A stretch of DNA of 16,925 nt from CAYLZN01 sp964387935 (lineage in GTDB: Bacteria; Acidobacteriota; Vicinamibacteria; Vicinamibacterales; JAFNAJ01), in NCBI GenBank assembly GCA_964387935.1, contig CAYLZN010000099.1, forward strand, positions 1-16,925, in the 5' to 3' direction. The notes beneath the pieces were generated by a model, which did not search any database, was not told the DNA's origin, and saw only the letters and a program-made list of their open reading frames with translations. Position numbers and translations under genes: made by a program. Below are positions 1-6,117 of this stretch, in pieces (position 1 is the first letter of the stretch; each line of letters opens with the position of its first letter).

Positions 1-151
1 TCGTGATCCCGTCCCCGTCCCCGTCAGCGAGGGCGATCAGCGGGCCTCATGGTTCGCCACGGCCCGAAAGTGGCAGGCCCTCGCACCGACTCCAACAGGC
101 TCTCCGTGTTCGTGTTTCCGTGTGTCCGGTCTCTTCCGTGGTCCCCAACGT
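1..151. repeat. Direct repeat, copy 1 (partner at 1077-1235)
   Basis: The first 74 bases are identical to 1077-1150. Identity continues with scattered substitutions and one gap of about 7 bases to CCCCAACGT at 143-151. The unit contains G/C-rich hexamer runs (GTCCCC), a GGTTCGCCAC core at 51-60 and degenerate TCCGTGT runs. It ends two bases before the inverted repeat that follows the antitoxin gene. The left edge lies outside the window, so the unit may be longer. It has no recognisable coding content. Confidence 0.85.
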
Positions 152-152
152 T

Positions 153-211
153 CCAAATGAGCCGCGCCCGCGGGCACGCGAGGGCGGGCCAAAGGCGTCG
201 GCTCCATTTGG
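153..211. terminator. Imperfect inverted repeat after the antitoxin gene, possible terminator
   Basis: CCAAATGAGCCG at 153-164 pairs with CGGCTCCATTTGG at 199-211, leaving one bulged base and a GC-rich loop of about 34 bases. On the minus strand it starts four bases after the antitoxin stop codon, the position of a transcription terminator or a protective 3' hairpin. There is no following U-run, so a simple intrinsic terminator is not proven. The structure sits exactly between the toxin-antitoxin genes and the direct repeat. Confidence 0.4.
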
Positions 212-215
212 GGTG

Positions 216-527
216 TTATGCCGTCTTTTTGGATTTGCGTCCGCTCACAACATCCAGAACCGCTTCCGGATGTTTCGCGGCCACCCGAAGCAGGACTCTC
301 GCTGGGCCTTCCGGGCTTCGTCGGCCCTGTTCCCAATTGCGGAGTGTCGCGACGCTGATCCCCATGAGCTTCGCGAACTTGTCCTGTGAGAGGCCATAGG
401 AGCGGCGAATCTTCTGCGCATTCGGTTCAGTCGCCCCGAACACCCGGCTGGGCGCTCGTTCACCTCGGAGGATTTCGCCACCCTGCCGCACGCTCTCGAG
501 CAGTTCGTCGAATACGTCAGCCTTCAT
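216..527 (-). CDS. NadS/HigA-type helix-turn-helix antitoxin
   Basis: The product is a 103-residue DNA-binding protein, probably the antitoxin and autorepressor of a RelE/HigB toxin. An N-terminal segment of about 35 residues (MKADVFDELLESVRQGGEIL) is followed by an XRE/HTH_3 domain with the helix-turn-helix at about residues 45-67, containing LSQDKFAKLMGIS and TLRNWEQGRRSPEGPA. That core and the following RVLLRVAAKHPEAVL are characteristic of the NadS family. The lysine-rich tail is SGRKSKKTA. The ATG overlaps the toxin stop in an ATGA arrangement, so the gene is probably translationally coupled to the toxin and transcribed from its promoter. The frame is intact although the toxin is broken, so it may survive as an orphan antitoxin or regulator. 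Family assignment is strong; function is inferred. Confidence 0.9.
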   Translation of the reverse strand: MKADVFDELLESVRQGGEILRGERAPSRVFGATEPNAQKIRRSYGLSQDKFAKLMGISVATLRNWEQGRRSPEGPARVLLRVAAKHPEAVLDVVSGRKSKKTA

Positions 528-840
528 TCCAGTTCACCTTCCAAAACCTGCCGAAGTTGCTTCACCTGGAGCGCGCTCAAGTTGTCGCGCTCTTGCTTGA
601 GAAACACGAAGAGCATCAGGATCTGTTCACGCTCGGGAAACCACCGATAGATCACCCGCGTGCCGCCCCGTTTCCCACGACCGCTGCCACCCATCGCAGT
701 TTCCGAAGTCCGCCACCACCTGGAATCACCGGTCCGGCACCTGGCGAGGCGACCAACGCCGCCTGCAGTGCGCGGTACTCGTCGTCGTTCAGCGCCTGGA
801 GGACACGCTTCGTGAATATCGGCGTCTCAACGATGACCAC
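524..840 (-). pseudogene. RelE/HigB-family toxin gene disrupted by a one-base frameshift
   Basis: The frame begins at GTG 840 and encodes MVIVETPIFTKRVLQALNDD and onward, through GGLRKLRW at residues 43-50. It then runs out of frame and stops soon after. From base 688 a different frame resumes the expected family sequence, GSGRGKRGGTRVIYRWFP, then EQILMLFVFLKQERDNLSAL, and ends at 524-526. Restoring one base in the run TGGGTGGC (about 688-693), for example a lost G from a four-G run, rebuilds a full-length protein of about 105 residues with W-G-G-S-G-R-G-K at the junction. The family is the RelE/HigB mRNA interferase group (HigB2-like) that pairs with NadS/HigA antitoxins. Gene order, toxin first with ATGA overlap, fits. 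The lesion may be real inactivation or a homopolymer error. Confidence 0.85.
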
Positions 841-845
841 GGCAG

Positions 846-875
846 ATTGTACGCCAATGGCGCATAGCGTGACAA
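846..875 (-). promoter_or_regulatory. Sigma-70-like promoter of the toxin-antitoxin pair
   Basis: On the minus strand TTGTCA (875-870) and TACAAT (851-846) are separated by 18 bases; each differs from consensus at one position. The GTG start at 840 lies five bases after the -10 element, and no Shine-Dalgarno site fits between them. This predicts a leaderless or near-leaderless transcript and supports the GTG start. Confidence 0.6.
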
Positions 876-1060
876 TCCATAGATCAAGTGGTTGTGATCG
901 GCATAACGTGCGCGCTCAGCCGCGGGCGCTCACCCTGTCACCGGCGACCGTCGGCTGGAACGCGTTGTTCGGGATTGGTGATCTCCGCTCCCTCACCGCG
1001 CCCCGCCGACCCCTGGTTCGCCACGTCGGCGGCTCCGACTCCCGCACCCACGCTCTCCGC

Positions 1061-1101
1061 GTGATCGTGGTCGTGGTCGTGATCCCGTCCCCGTCCCCGT
1101 C
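1061..1101. repeat. Hexamer-period simple repeat
   Basis: Units of GATCGT, GGTCGT, GGTCGT, GATCCC, GTCCCC and GTCCCC follow one another with a 6-bp period and lead into direct repeat copy 2. The right half of the run is also present at bases 1-25 in copy 1. Confidence 0.75.
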
Positions 1102-1235
1102 AGCGAGGGCGATCAGCGGGCCTCATGGTTCGCCACGGCCCGAAAGTGGCCAAGCCCTCACACCGACACCAACAGGCTCTCCGTGATCCGTGTTCGTGTT
1201 TCCGTGTCTCCGGTCTCTTCCGTGTTCCCCAACGT
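1077..1235. repeat. Direct repeat, copy 2 (partner at 1-151)
   Basis: The first 74 bases match bases 1-74 exactly. After that it differs from copy 1 by a few substitutions and an extra ATCCGTG-like heptamer near 1182. It ends at CCCCAACGT, after which the copies diverge. With copy 1 it brackets the toxin-antitoxin genes in the same orientation. Confidence 0.85.
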
Positions 1236-1600
1236 CCGCGCTCAGCCGTGAGCGCTCGCGTCTCGAGCGGCGCGAGTCGGCTGCAGCGCCTGTTGGGTGC
1301 GTCGTGTCCTGTCCGGATCCGTTCGGGACACCGGGACGCCGACCCACCGTTCGCCACGGCGGCGGCCCGTCGGCGTGATCCAAGGGACACCGCGGTGCGC
1401 CCTGGACGTGAACTCGCGGGCTGATCGTTCGACACGCCCGCGCGGGCGCCATGGTTCGCCACCGCCCGCTTGTCCACACGCGATCCCGGCACCGCGTCGC
1501 CAATGCCCTTGCTCTCAGATCCGTTCTGATCCTTCCACCCAACGCGGCGGCCCGCAGGGCACCTCCCGTCTTCAACACCCGGGGGCAACCTCGACGTGTT

Positions 1601-1663
1601 CATCGCCGCCCGCCGCCAGCCGCTCGCCGCAGGCCGCCAGCCGCCAGCCGCACGCCGCCAGCC
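1601..1663. repeat. Heptamer array, consensus GCCAGCC (CTGGCGG on the minus strand)
   Basis: Nine consecutive 7-bp units keep perfect register: CATCGCC, GCCCGCC, then GCCAGCC alternating with GCTCGCC, GCAGGCC and GCACGCC. Four of the nine are exact GCCAGCC. The array ends 15 bases beyond the stop codon of the metallopeptidase gene, which is transcribed toward it. Confidence 0.9.
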
Positions 1664-1678
1664 GACTGTCTCTTTCGC

Positions 1679-2539
1679 CTACCTGCTCCGCCTGAACGTG
1701 TCGCACATCGCGAGGTTCCCCGACTCGAGCCCGCGCCGGAACCACTCGACGCGTTGCGCCGACGAGCCATGCGTGAACGACTCGGGCACGACGTAGCCCT
1801 GCGCCTGCCGCTGCAGGCGGTCGTCCCCGATCGCCGAGGCTGCCCGCAGGCCCTCCTCCACGTCGCCGGGTTCGAGGCGGATGTTGGTGCCGCTCCGCTG
1901 ACTGTGGTGCGCCCACACCCCCGCGTAGCAGTCGGCTTGCAGCTCCATCAACACCGAGAGCTGGTTCGCCTCGGCCTCCGGCACGCGGCGCTGCATCTGG
2001 CTCACCTGCGACGCGATGCCCTGCAGGTTCTGGACGTGATGTCCCACCTCGTGGGCCAGCACGTAGGCCTGGGCGAAGTCGCCGGGCGCGCCGAAGCGCT
2101 CGTCGAGCTCGCGGTAGAACGATAGGTCGATGTACAGCTGGCCGTCGCCCGGGCAGTAGAAGGGTCCCACCGCCGCGGACGCATACCCGCAGGCAGAGGT
2201 AACCTGTCCGGAGAACAGCACGAGGCGTGGCATCCGGTACTGCGCGCCCTCCGAGGCGAAGATCCGGCTCCACACGTCCTCGGTATCGGCCAGCACCACA
2301 CGGACGAAGTTGGCCTGCTGGTCGTCGGCGGGTGGTGCGCCACCGGTCTCGGCCGGCGCGGGCATACTGTCCTGCACCTGGCTCACCTCACCGAGCAACC
2401 CGAGGGGGTCCCGCCCGGTGAGCAGCGACACGAGCAGCACGAGCAGGATCGTGCCCAGGCCGATCCCGCCCGCGCGCCGCATCGTTCGGCCGCGGCGGTC
2501 CTCGACGTTCTCACTCCGGCGTCCGGATTCCCAGTCCAT
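1679..2539 (-). CDS. Membrane-anchored neutral zinc metallopeptidase (YpfJ/PF04228 family)
   Basis: The 286-residue protein has a short basic N-terminus, one transmembrane helix at about 25-41 (GIGLGTILLVLLVSLL), a low-complexity linker, and a zinc peptidase domain from about 75 to the end. The catalytic helix is AHEVGHHVQNLQG, with zinc ligands H163 and H167 and general base E164. E199 in MELQADCYAGVWA is the likely third ligand. Cysteines 117 and 129 may pair. The start is ATG 2539, preceded by a strong GGAGG Shine-Dalgarno; the frame is open farther upstream only inside the ATP-grasp gene. The gene begins 13 bases after the ATP-grasp stop, so the two are co-transcribed. The domain probably faces the periplasm. 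The family is widespread but substrates are poorly defined. Confidence 0.93.
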   Translation of the reverse strand: MDWESGRRSENVEDRRGRTMRRAGGIGLGTILLVLLVSLLTGRDPLGLLGEVSQVQDSMPAPAETGGAPPADDQQANFVRVVLADTEDVWSRIFASEGAQYRMPRLVLFSGQVTSACGYASAAVGPFYCPGDGQLYIDLSFYRELDERFGAPGDFAQAYVLAHEVGHHVQNLQGIASQVSQMQRRVPEAEANQLSVLMELQADCYAGVWAHHSQRSGTNIRLEPGDVEEGLRAASAIGDDRLQRQAQGYVVPESFTHGSSAQRVEWFRRGLESGNLAMCDTFRRSR

Positions 2540-2552
2540 GCGGTCTCCCTCC

Positions 2553-3779
2553 TCAGCTCGACGGCTTGTCCGGCGCCGGCGCGAACGCCAGGTGGTCCGC
2601 CGCGATGCGCCGGCTGTAATCCGCCAGCAGCGCTTCGACGCGCTCGCAATGGTCGGAGGCCACCACGAAGCCGATGTGATGCGGCTTGCGGACCCGGAAG
2701 CATACCTCGGCGTCGTCGAACGACGACGTGTCCGGCCACTCCTGCCGCGCCAGCGACAGGACGATGCCCGCGTAGCGATCCCGCACGGGATGTACGGCAT
2801 AGGTGCCGTCCTCGCCGGCGATCTCCACCCGGGCCCACTCGGCCCACAGGTTCACCCCCGTGGCGGCCTCGACGGTCTCGGCGATGTGCGCGCCCCCGAC
2901 CCGCGCGGCAGTCTCCAGGAAGTACAGCCGCCCGTCGTCTCGGCCCCGGATGAACTCCGAGTGCGTGACGCCGCGTACGAAGCCGAGCGTCTGCAGGAGG
3001 CGCCGCGTGAGCGCTTCGAGTTCCGTGCGCTCGGGAGCCTCGCGCCGCACGCGGCGCGTCATGAAGATGCCCCCCTCGTGCGCCACGTCGAACGGCGGCT
3101 GGCCGTACTGGTGCGACACGGCGAAGACGACCTGGCGGTCCCACACGATGGCATCGACGTGAAACACGTCGCCCGGGATGTACTGCTCGAGCAGGTAGAA
3201 GGACTGCTCGTCGCCGAGCGCCTCGAGCGCCTCCCACAACTGCTCGGGCCTGGTGATCTTGCGGATCCCCACCGCCGACGCCTGCGACCGCGGCTTCAGC
3301 ACCCACGGGCCGGGCACCTCGTCCATGTAGCGGCGCAGCGACTCGTGGTGCAGGACATGCACGAACGGCGGCACGGGGATGCCGTGGTCCCGCGCCTTGA
3401 CCCGCATCGCGAGCTTGTCGCGGAAGTACCGCGCCGTGGAGTCGCCCATGCCCGGCACCCGCAGGTGCTCGCGGAGCAGCGCAGCCGTCTCGACGTCGAA
3501 GTCGTCGAGCGGGACGATGCGATCGATCGGCTCGGTACGCGCCAGCCAGCTCACGCCTCTGACGAGGTCCTGTGGCGAGGCCGCGACGGGCAGGTAGAAG
3601 GTCTCGTCGATCGACTCGCGCGGCCAGTCCGCCGCCTTCAGCGTCTCGGTGGTGATCAGCAGAACCCGGCATCCCTGCCGCTTGCGCTCGCGCAGGAACT
3701 CCTGGCCTTTCTCGTAGGTCGCCACGGCCAGCACGGTGAGCGGGCGGGACACGGCCGACGGCGGGGTCTGGAGCGCCAC
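2553..3779 (-). CDS. ATP-grasp domain ligase of unknown substrate
   Basis: A 408-residue cytosolic ATP-grasp protein, expected to join a carboxylate to an amine or other nucleophile through an acyl phosphate. The N-terminal domain begins at about residue 14 (PLTVLAVATYEKGQEFLRERK). ATP-binding features are DKLAM (K122), WVLKPR (K162), LLEQYIPGD (E198) and the metal-binding stretch YFLETAARVGGAHI around E289. The usual E-x-N-x-R is E-T-A-A-R here, so the Asn is replaced. Start choice: the frame is open to GTG 3812, but a good promoter overlaps that region (3816-3787). GTG 3779 lies seven bases after its -10 element; GTG 3752 (MSRPLTVLAVAT) is also possible. It is the first gene of a two-gene operon with the metallopeptidase. 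Nothing in the window identifies the substrate. Confidence 0.88.
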   Translation of the reverse strand: MALQTPPSAVSRPLTVLAVATYEKGQEFLRERKRQGCRVLLITTETLKAADWPRESIDETFYLPVAASPQDLVRGVSWLARTEPIDRIVPLDDFDVETAALLREHLRVPGMGDSTARYFRDKLAMRVKARDHGIPVPPFVHVLHHESLRRYMDEVPGPWVLKPRSQASAVGIRKITRPEQLWEALEALGDEQSFYLLEQYIPGDVFHVDAIVWDRQVVFAVSHQYGQPPFDVAHEGGIFMTRRVRREAPERTELEALTRRLLQTLGFVRGVTHSEFIRGRDDGRLYFLETAARVGGAHIAETVEAATGVNLWAEWARVEIAGEDGTYAVHPVRDRYAGIVLSLARQEWPDTSSFDDAEVCFRVRKPHHIGFVVASDHCERVEALLADYSRRIAADHLAFAPAPDKPSS

Positions 3780-3786
3780 GACGCCA

Positions 3787-3816
3787 ATTATCGTCACGGG
3801 GGCCCGTTGCACTCAA
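3787..3816 (-). promoter_or_regulatory. Sigma-70-like promoter of the ATP-grasp/metallopeptidase operon
   Basis: On the minus strand TTGAGT (3816-3811) and GATAAT (3792-3787) are separated by 18 bases. GTG 3779 starts seven bases after the -10 element without any Shine-Dalgarno site. It has the same architecture as the toxin-antitoxin promoter in this window. Confidence 0.55.
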
Positions 3817-3823
3817 CAGCGAA

Positions 3824-3851
3824 CTGGCGGCGGAAACGACAGCTCCGCCAG
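3824..3851 (-). other. Possible hairpin after the proline-rich membrane protein gene
   Basis: CTGGCGG (3824-3830) pairs with CCGCCAG (3845-3851) around a 14-base loop, about 50 bases beyond the stop codon of the upstream minus-strand gene. No U-run follows. Nearby CGCCAGCC fragments suggest it may be leftover heptamer-repeat sequence rather than a terminator. Confidence 0.25.
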
Positions 3852-3903
3852 CCAGGCCGCTGGTCGCCAGCCGATCGCCGTGCGCCGTTCCGGCCAATCG
3901 AGG

Positions 3904-4428
3904 TCAGCGCCTGGTCTCGGGCAGGGACTGGTCCACCAGGGGTGGCGCGTACGGCTCGGGCTGAAGGGGCGCGCTGGGGGCCGAGGCCGGAGCGGGCAGG
4001 GAGTCGGGCTCATCCTCGCTGAAGATTGGAGCACCAATCAGCAGCGCGAAGCCCAGAGCCGCGACCAGGACGAGAACCCATCGAGCCCCTCGGGCGCGCG
4101 CCCGCTTGGGCTCCGGTCGTGTTGGGCGTACGGGTCGCGCCTGGCCGGCTCGCGGGAAGTCCTCGAGCAGAAAGCGCGCCTCCGGGGCGGGTCCGCGCGT
4201 GGCGGCAGGACCAACCGCCCGCTCTCCTGCAGGTCCGGCGCCGGACACGGCGGGCGGGGAGGGCGCAGGCTCCGCCGGCAGTTCGGCCGGGAACTGCACC
4301 AGCGCCACGTCGTCCAGATCCTCCGGTGGCGGGGGCCAGGTGAACCCCGTCCCGGCGGCCTGGGACAACCGCTCGTCTGCCGCGGCGTCAGGACGCCGGA
4401 TGGATGCGGACTCGCTGCGGGGCGACAT
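3904..4428 (-). CDS. Hypothetical proline/alanine-rich single-pass membrane protein
   Basis: The gene is not recognised. The 174-residue product has a low-complexity region rich in Pro, Ala and Glu over residues 30-105, a basic patch KRARARGAR at about 109-116, and one transmembrane helix at about 117-136 (VLVLVAALGFALLIGAPIF). A short acidic then proline-rich tail follows. The positive-inside rule places the long N-terminal part in the cytoplasm and the roughly 38-residue tail outside. The start is ATG 4428, which has an AGGAG Shine-Dalgarno seven bases upstream; in-frame ATGs farther upstream lack one. It is divergent from the nitroreductase gene with 37 bases between the starts, so their control regions overlap. 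The frame is supported by the good ribosome site and sensible hydropathy. Confidence 0.65.
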   Translation of the reverse strand: MSPRSESASIRRPDAAADERLSQAAGTGFTWPPPPEDLDDVALVQFPAELPAEPAPSPPAVSGAGPAGERAVGPAATRGPAPEARFLLEDFPRAGQARPVRPTRPEPKRARARGARWVLVLVAALGFALLIGAPIFSEDEPDSLPAPASAPSAPLQPEPYAPPLVDQSLPETRR

Positions 4429-4452
4429 GCCGATCTCCTGCCCTTCGTCTGC

Positions 4453-4458
4453 TAGCAT
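4453..4458 (+). promoter_or_regulatory. -10-like element before the nitroreductase gene
   Basis: TAGCAT at 4453-4458, with an upstream TG giving an extended -10 form (TGCTAGCAT), lies seven bases before ATG 4466. No -35 element is convincing and no Shine-Dalgarno site is present, so a leaderless transcript is likely. The divergent gene starts only 37 bases away. Confidence 0.4.
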
Positions 4459-4465
4459 CCCCGAC

Positions 4466-4957
4466 ATGGATGCTCTGGAGTGCCTCAAGACCCGCCGCAG
4501 CGTGCGTGCCTACACGACCGATCCGGTGCCGACGCCCATCATCGAAGACCTCATCGACTGCGCGCGACTGGCGCCGACGGCCATGAACCGACAGCCCTGG
4601 AGCTTCGTGGTGGTCCGTGACCAGGCCACCCGGGCGAGGATCGCCGAGTTGACCGGGCACGCCGCGTTCCTCGCGCAGGCGCCCGTCTGCATCGCCGTCT
4701 TCTGTCGCGCCGGCGACTACTGGATCGAGGACGGCAGCGCGGCCACGCTCAACCTGCTCAACGCCGCCCGCGCCCACGGGTTGGGCTCGTGCTGGGTGGC
4801 GGGCCATCCCCTCGACTACGCGGGCCCCATCTCGACCCTGCTCGGCGCCCCATCCGATCACCAGCTACTCTCCCTGGTGGCCGTCGGGCACGCGGCGGAA
4901 GATCCGCACCCGGACAAGCGGCCCCTCGCAGAGGTGCTGCGCTGGGACCGGTTCTGA
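4466..4957 (+). CDS. Nitroreductase-family FMN-dependent oxidoreductase
   Basis: A 163-residue protein of the nitroreductase superfamily, which uses FMN and NAD(P)H to reduce nitro compounds, quinones or related substrates, usually as a dimer. The N-terminal phosphate-binding signature is TRRSVRAYTTDPVP (R10, R11, S12), followed by ARLAPTAMNRQPWSFVVV at about 34-50. AATLNLLNAARAHGLGSCWV forms the central helix and the SCW signature at about 92-111. The C-terminal VAVGHAAEDPHPDKRPLAEVL is typical of the family. The length is on the short side, as in minimal members. ATG 4466 is chosen because the first helix and RRS motif follow at once; the longer upstream frame is antisense to the divergent gene. 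The physiological substrate cannot be predicted. Confidence 0.93.
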   Translation: MDALECLKTRRSVRAYTTDPVPTPIIEDLIDCARLAPTAMNRQPWSFVVVRDQATRARIAELTGHAAFLAQAPVCIAVFCRAGDYWIEDGSAATLNLLNAARAHGLGSCWVAGHPLDYAGPISTLLGAPSDHQLLSLVAVGHAAEDPHPDKRPLAEVLRWDRF

Positions 4958-5072
4958 CCACCCCTTCTGTGAGCAATCGGCAGCAGGGCCGTTCCACCCA
5001 AGGCGCGGGCCCAGCCCCTCGGCGTGCGCGCGATCCGCACGCGGGCGCGGCCGCCACGGGGGGAGCTGCGGA

Positions 5073-5078
5073 TAGAAT
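5073..5078 (+). promoter_or_regulatory. -10-like element before the formamidase homologue
   Basis: TAGAAT at 5073-5078 lies 31 bases before ATG 5110, leaving a leader of about 25 bases with a GAGGGAG ribosome site. No convincing -35 element sits 16-18 bases upstream, where the sequence is a G-run. Confidence 0.35.
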
Positions 5079-5109
5079 CAGCCCGACCACTGTCCCGAGG
5101 GAGCCTCAC

Positions 5110-6096
5110 ATGCCATTGCGCTGCGCCAGGATCCTGCTTGGATGCGCCGTCCTCTCGCTGGCCGCGCCGGGAGGAGCGGAAACCATTCGCTTCGAGCCCA
5201 AGGCGGGTGTGCCCACCTTCGCGGTGCGCGCCCCCGTGCTCCGCGTCAGACCCGGCGACGTGGTGGACACCCGCACGTTCTCGACGCCGGGTGACTACTA
5301 CGAGCGCGAGGGCGGCCCCTGGCCGGGCGAAGTGGGTCCGTTCCACATCGAGGGCGCGGCGCCGGGCGACACGCTCGTCGTGAAGATTCTCAGGGTCCGC
5401 CCCAATCGCGCCACCGCGGTGTCGTTCGTGCGCCCGGAGGGCCTGAGCGCCGTCGCCGGCGACAGCCGCACGCGCATGCTCAACGACCCGCTGCCGACCC
5501 GACGCTTCGTCTGGCAGCTCGATCTGGACCGCCAGACGGGCACCCTCGATCTCCCGAACTCCGCCAGCCGTCGCATCGAGATCCCGCTCCGGCCCATGCT
5601 GGGCCGGGTCGCGGTGGCGCCCGCCGGCGAGGAGGCCTGGGGCGGGCTCTGGCCGGGCAACTTCGGCGGCAACATGGACGCCGCCGACGTGCGCGAGGGC
5701 ACCACCGTCTACCTGCCCGTGTTCCACGAAGGCGCGCTCTTCTACTTCGGCGACGGGCACGCCCTCCAGGGCGACGGCGAAATCTGCGGCTCGGGCCTCG
5801 AAACGACCATGGACGTGGCCTTCGAGTTCGGCGTAATCAAGGGCCGGACCCTCCGGTGGCCCCGCCTCGAAGACGCGGAGCACCTCATGGTGGCCGGAAG
5901 CATCCGGCCGCTCATCGACGCGTTCCGGATCGCCCACGTCGAGCTGATCGAGTGGCTCGTGAGCGACTACGGGTTCGACAAGATGGAGGCCTACCAGGTG
6001 GTGTCGCAGGCCGGGACCGCCCGGATCGCGAACGTCGTCGATCCGAACTACACCGTGGTCGCGAAGTTCCCGAAGGCGCTCCTGCCGAAGCGCTGA
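5110..6096 (+). CDS. Exported acetamidase/formamidase family protein
   Basis: A 328-residue member of the FmdA/AmdA family (PF03069), metal-dependent hydrolases that release ammonia from formamide or short amides. Family signatures are GEVGPFHIEGAAPGDTL at about 73-89, GGLWPGNFGGNMD at about 178-190, and FGDGHALQGDGEICGSGLE at about 213-231, the region of the metal site. The N-terminus MPLRCARILLGCAVLSLAAP followed by GGA is a classic signal peptide with a likely cut after residue 23, so this copy is probably periplasmic, unlike the classical cytosolic enzymes. ATG 5110 has a GAGGGAG Shine-Dalgarno; the frame is open farther upstream but that part lacks gene character. The ABC permease starts 21 bases downstream, so co-transcription is possible. 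Family is secure; the substrate is not. Confidence 0.92.
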   Translation: MPLRCARILLGCAVLSLAAPGGAETIRFEPKAGVPTFAVRAPVLRVRPGDVVDTRTFSTPGDYYEREGGPWPGEVGPFHIEGAAPGDTLVVKILRVRPNRATAVSFVRPEGLSAVAGDSRTRMLNDPLPTRRFVWQLDLDRQTGTLDLPNSASRRIEIPLRPMLGRVAVAPAGEEAWGGLWPGNFGGNMDAADVREGTTVYLPVFHEGALFYFGDGHALQGDGEICGSGLETTMDVAFEFGVIKGRTLRWPRLEDAEHLMVAGSIRPLIDAFRIAHVELIEWLVSDYGFDKMEAYQVVSQAGTARIANVVDPNYTVVAKFPKALLPKR

Positions 6097-6117
6097 TACG
6101 ATTGACCGGCTGCCGCC

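Larger units (their letters stand above)
1015..1462 (+). repeat. Cluster of GGTTCGCCAC repeat cores
   Basis: GGTTCGCCAC occurs at 1015-1024, 1127-1136 and 1453-1462, with a one-base variant (CGTTCGCCAC) at 1348-1357. A further copy lies at 51-60. All are in the same orientation. At least three are followed by CTCTCCGTG or CTCTCCGCGTG after a few tens of bases, so 1015-1076 looks like a diverged partial third copy of the longer direct repeat. Confidence 0.6.
876..1678. other. Gene-free repeat-rich segment
   Basis: No reading frame here resembles a protein; open frames exist only because the DNA is very GC-rich. The segment holds a hexamer run, direct repeat copy 2, several GGTTCGCCAC cores, an imperfect palindrome at 1229-1247 (GCGCTCAGCCGTGAGCGCT) and a heptamer array at its right end. 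A related fragment (CGCTCAGCCGCGGGCGCTCA) lies near 913-932. It reads as an accumulation of short intergenic repeats rather than decayed genes. Confidence 0.6.

Noticed and set aside
524..840. Programmed ribosomal frameshift in the toxin gene
   Set aside because: There is no slippery heptamer of the X-XXY-YYZ type and no obvious stimulatory structure at the junction. A lost base is simpler.
386..1186. Plus-strand open frame of 266 codons opposite the toxin-antitoxin pair
   Set aside because: It runs through the toxin-antitoxin genes and simple repeats and has no recognisable protein features.
3780..3812. Upstream GTG 3812 as the ATP-grasp start
   Set aside because: This stretch overlaps the best -35/-10 pair, so it would not be inside the transcript. 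The added residues have no family match.
2310..4022. Plus-strand open frame of 570 codons opposite the ATP-grasp and metallopeptidase genes
   Set aside because: Low-complexity Arg-rich translation with no motif. The minus-strand frames carry HEVGHH and ATP-grasp residues.
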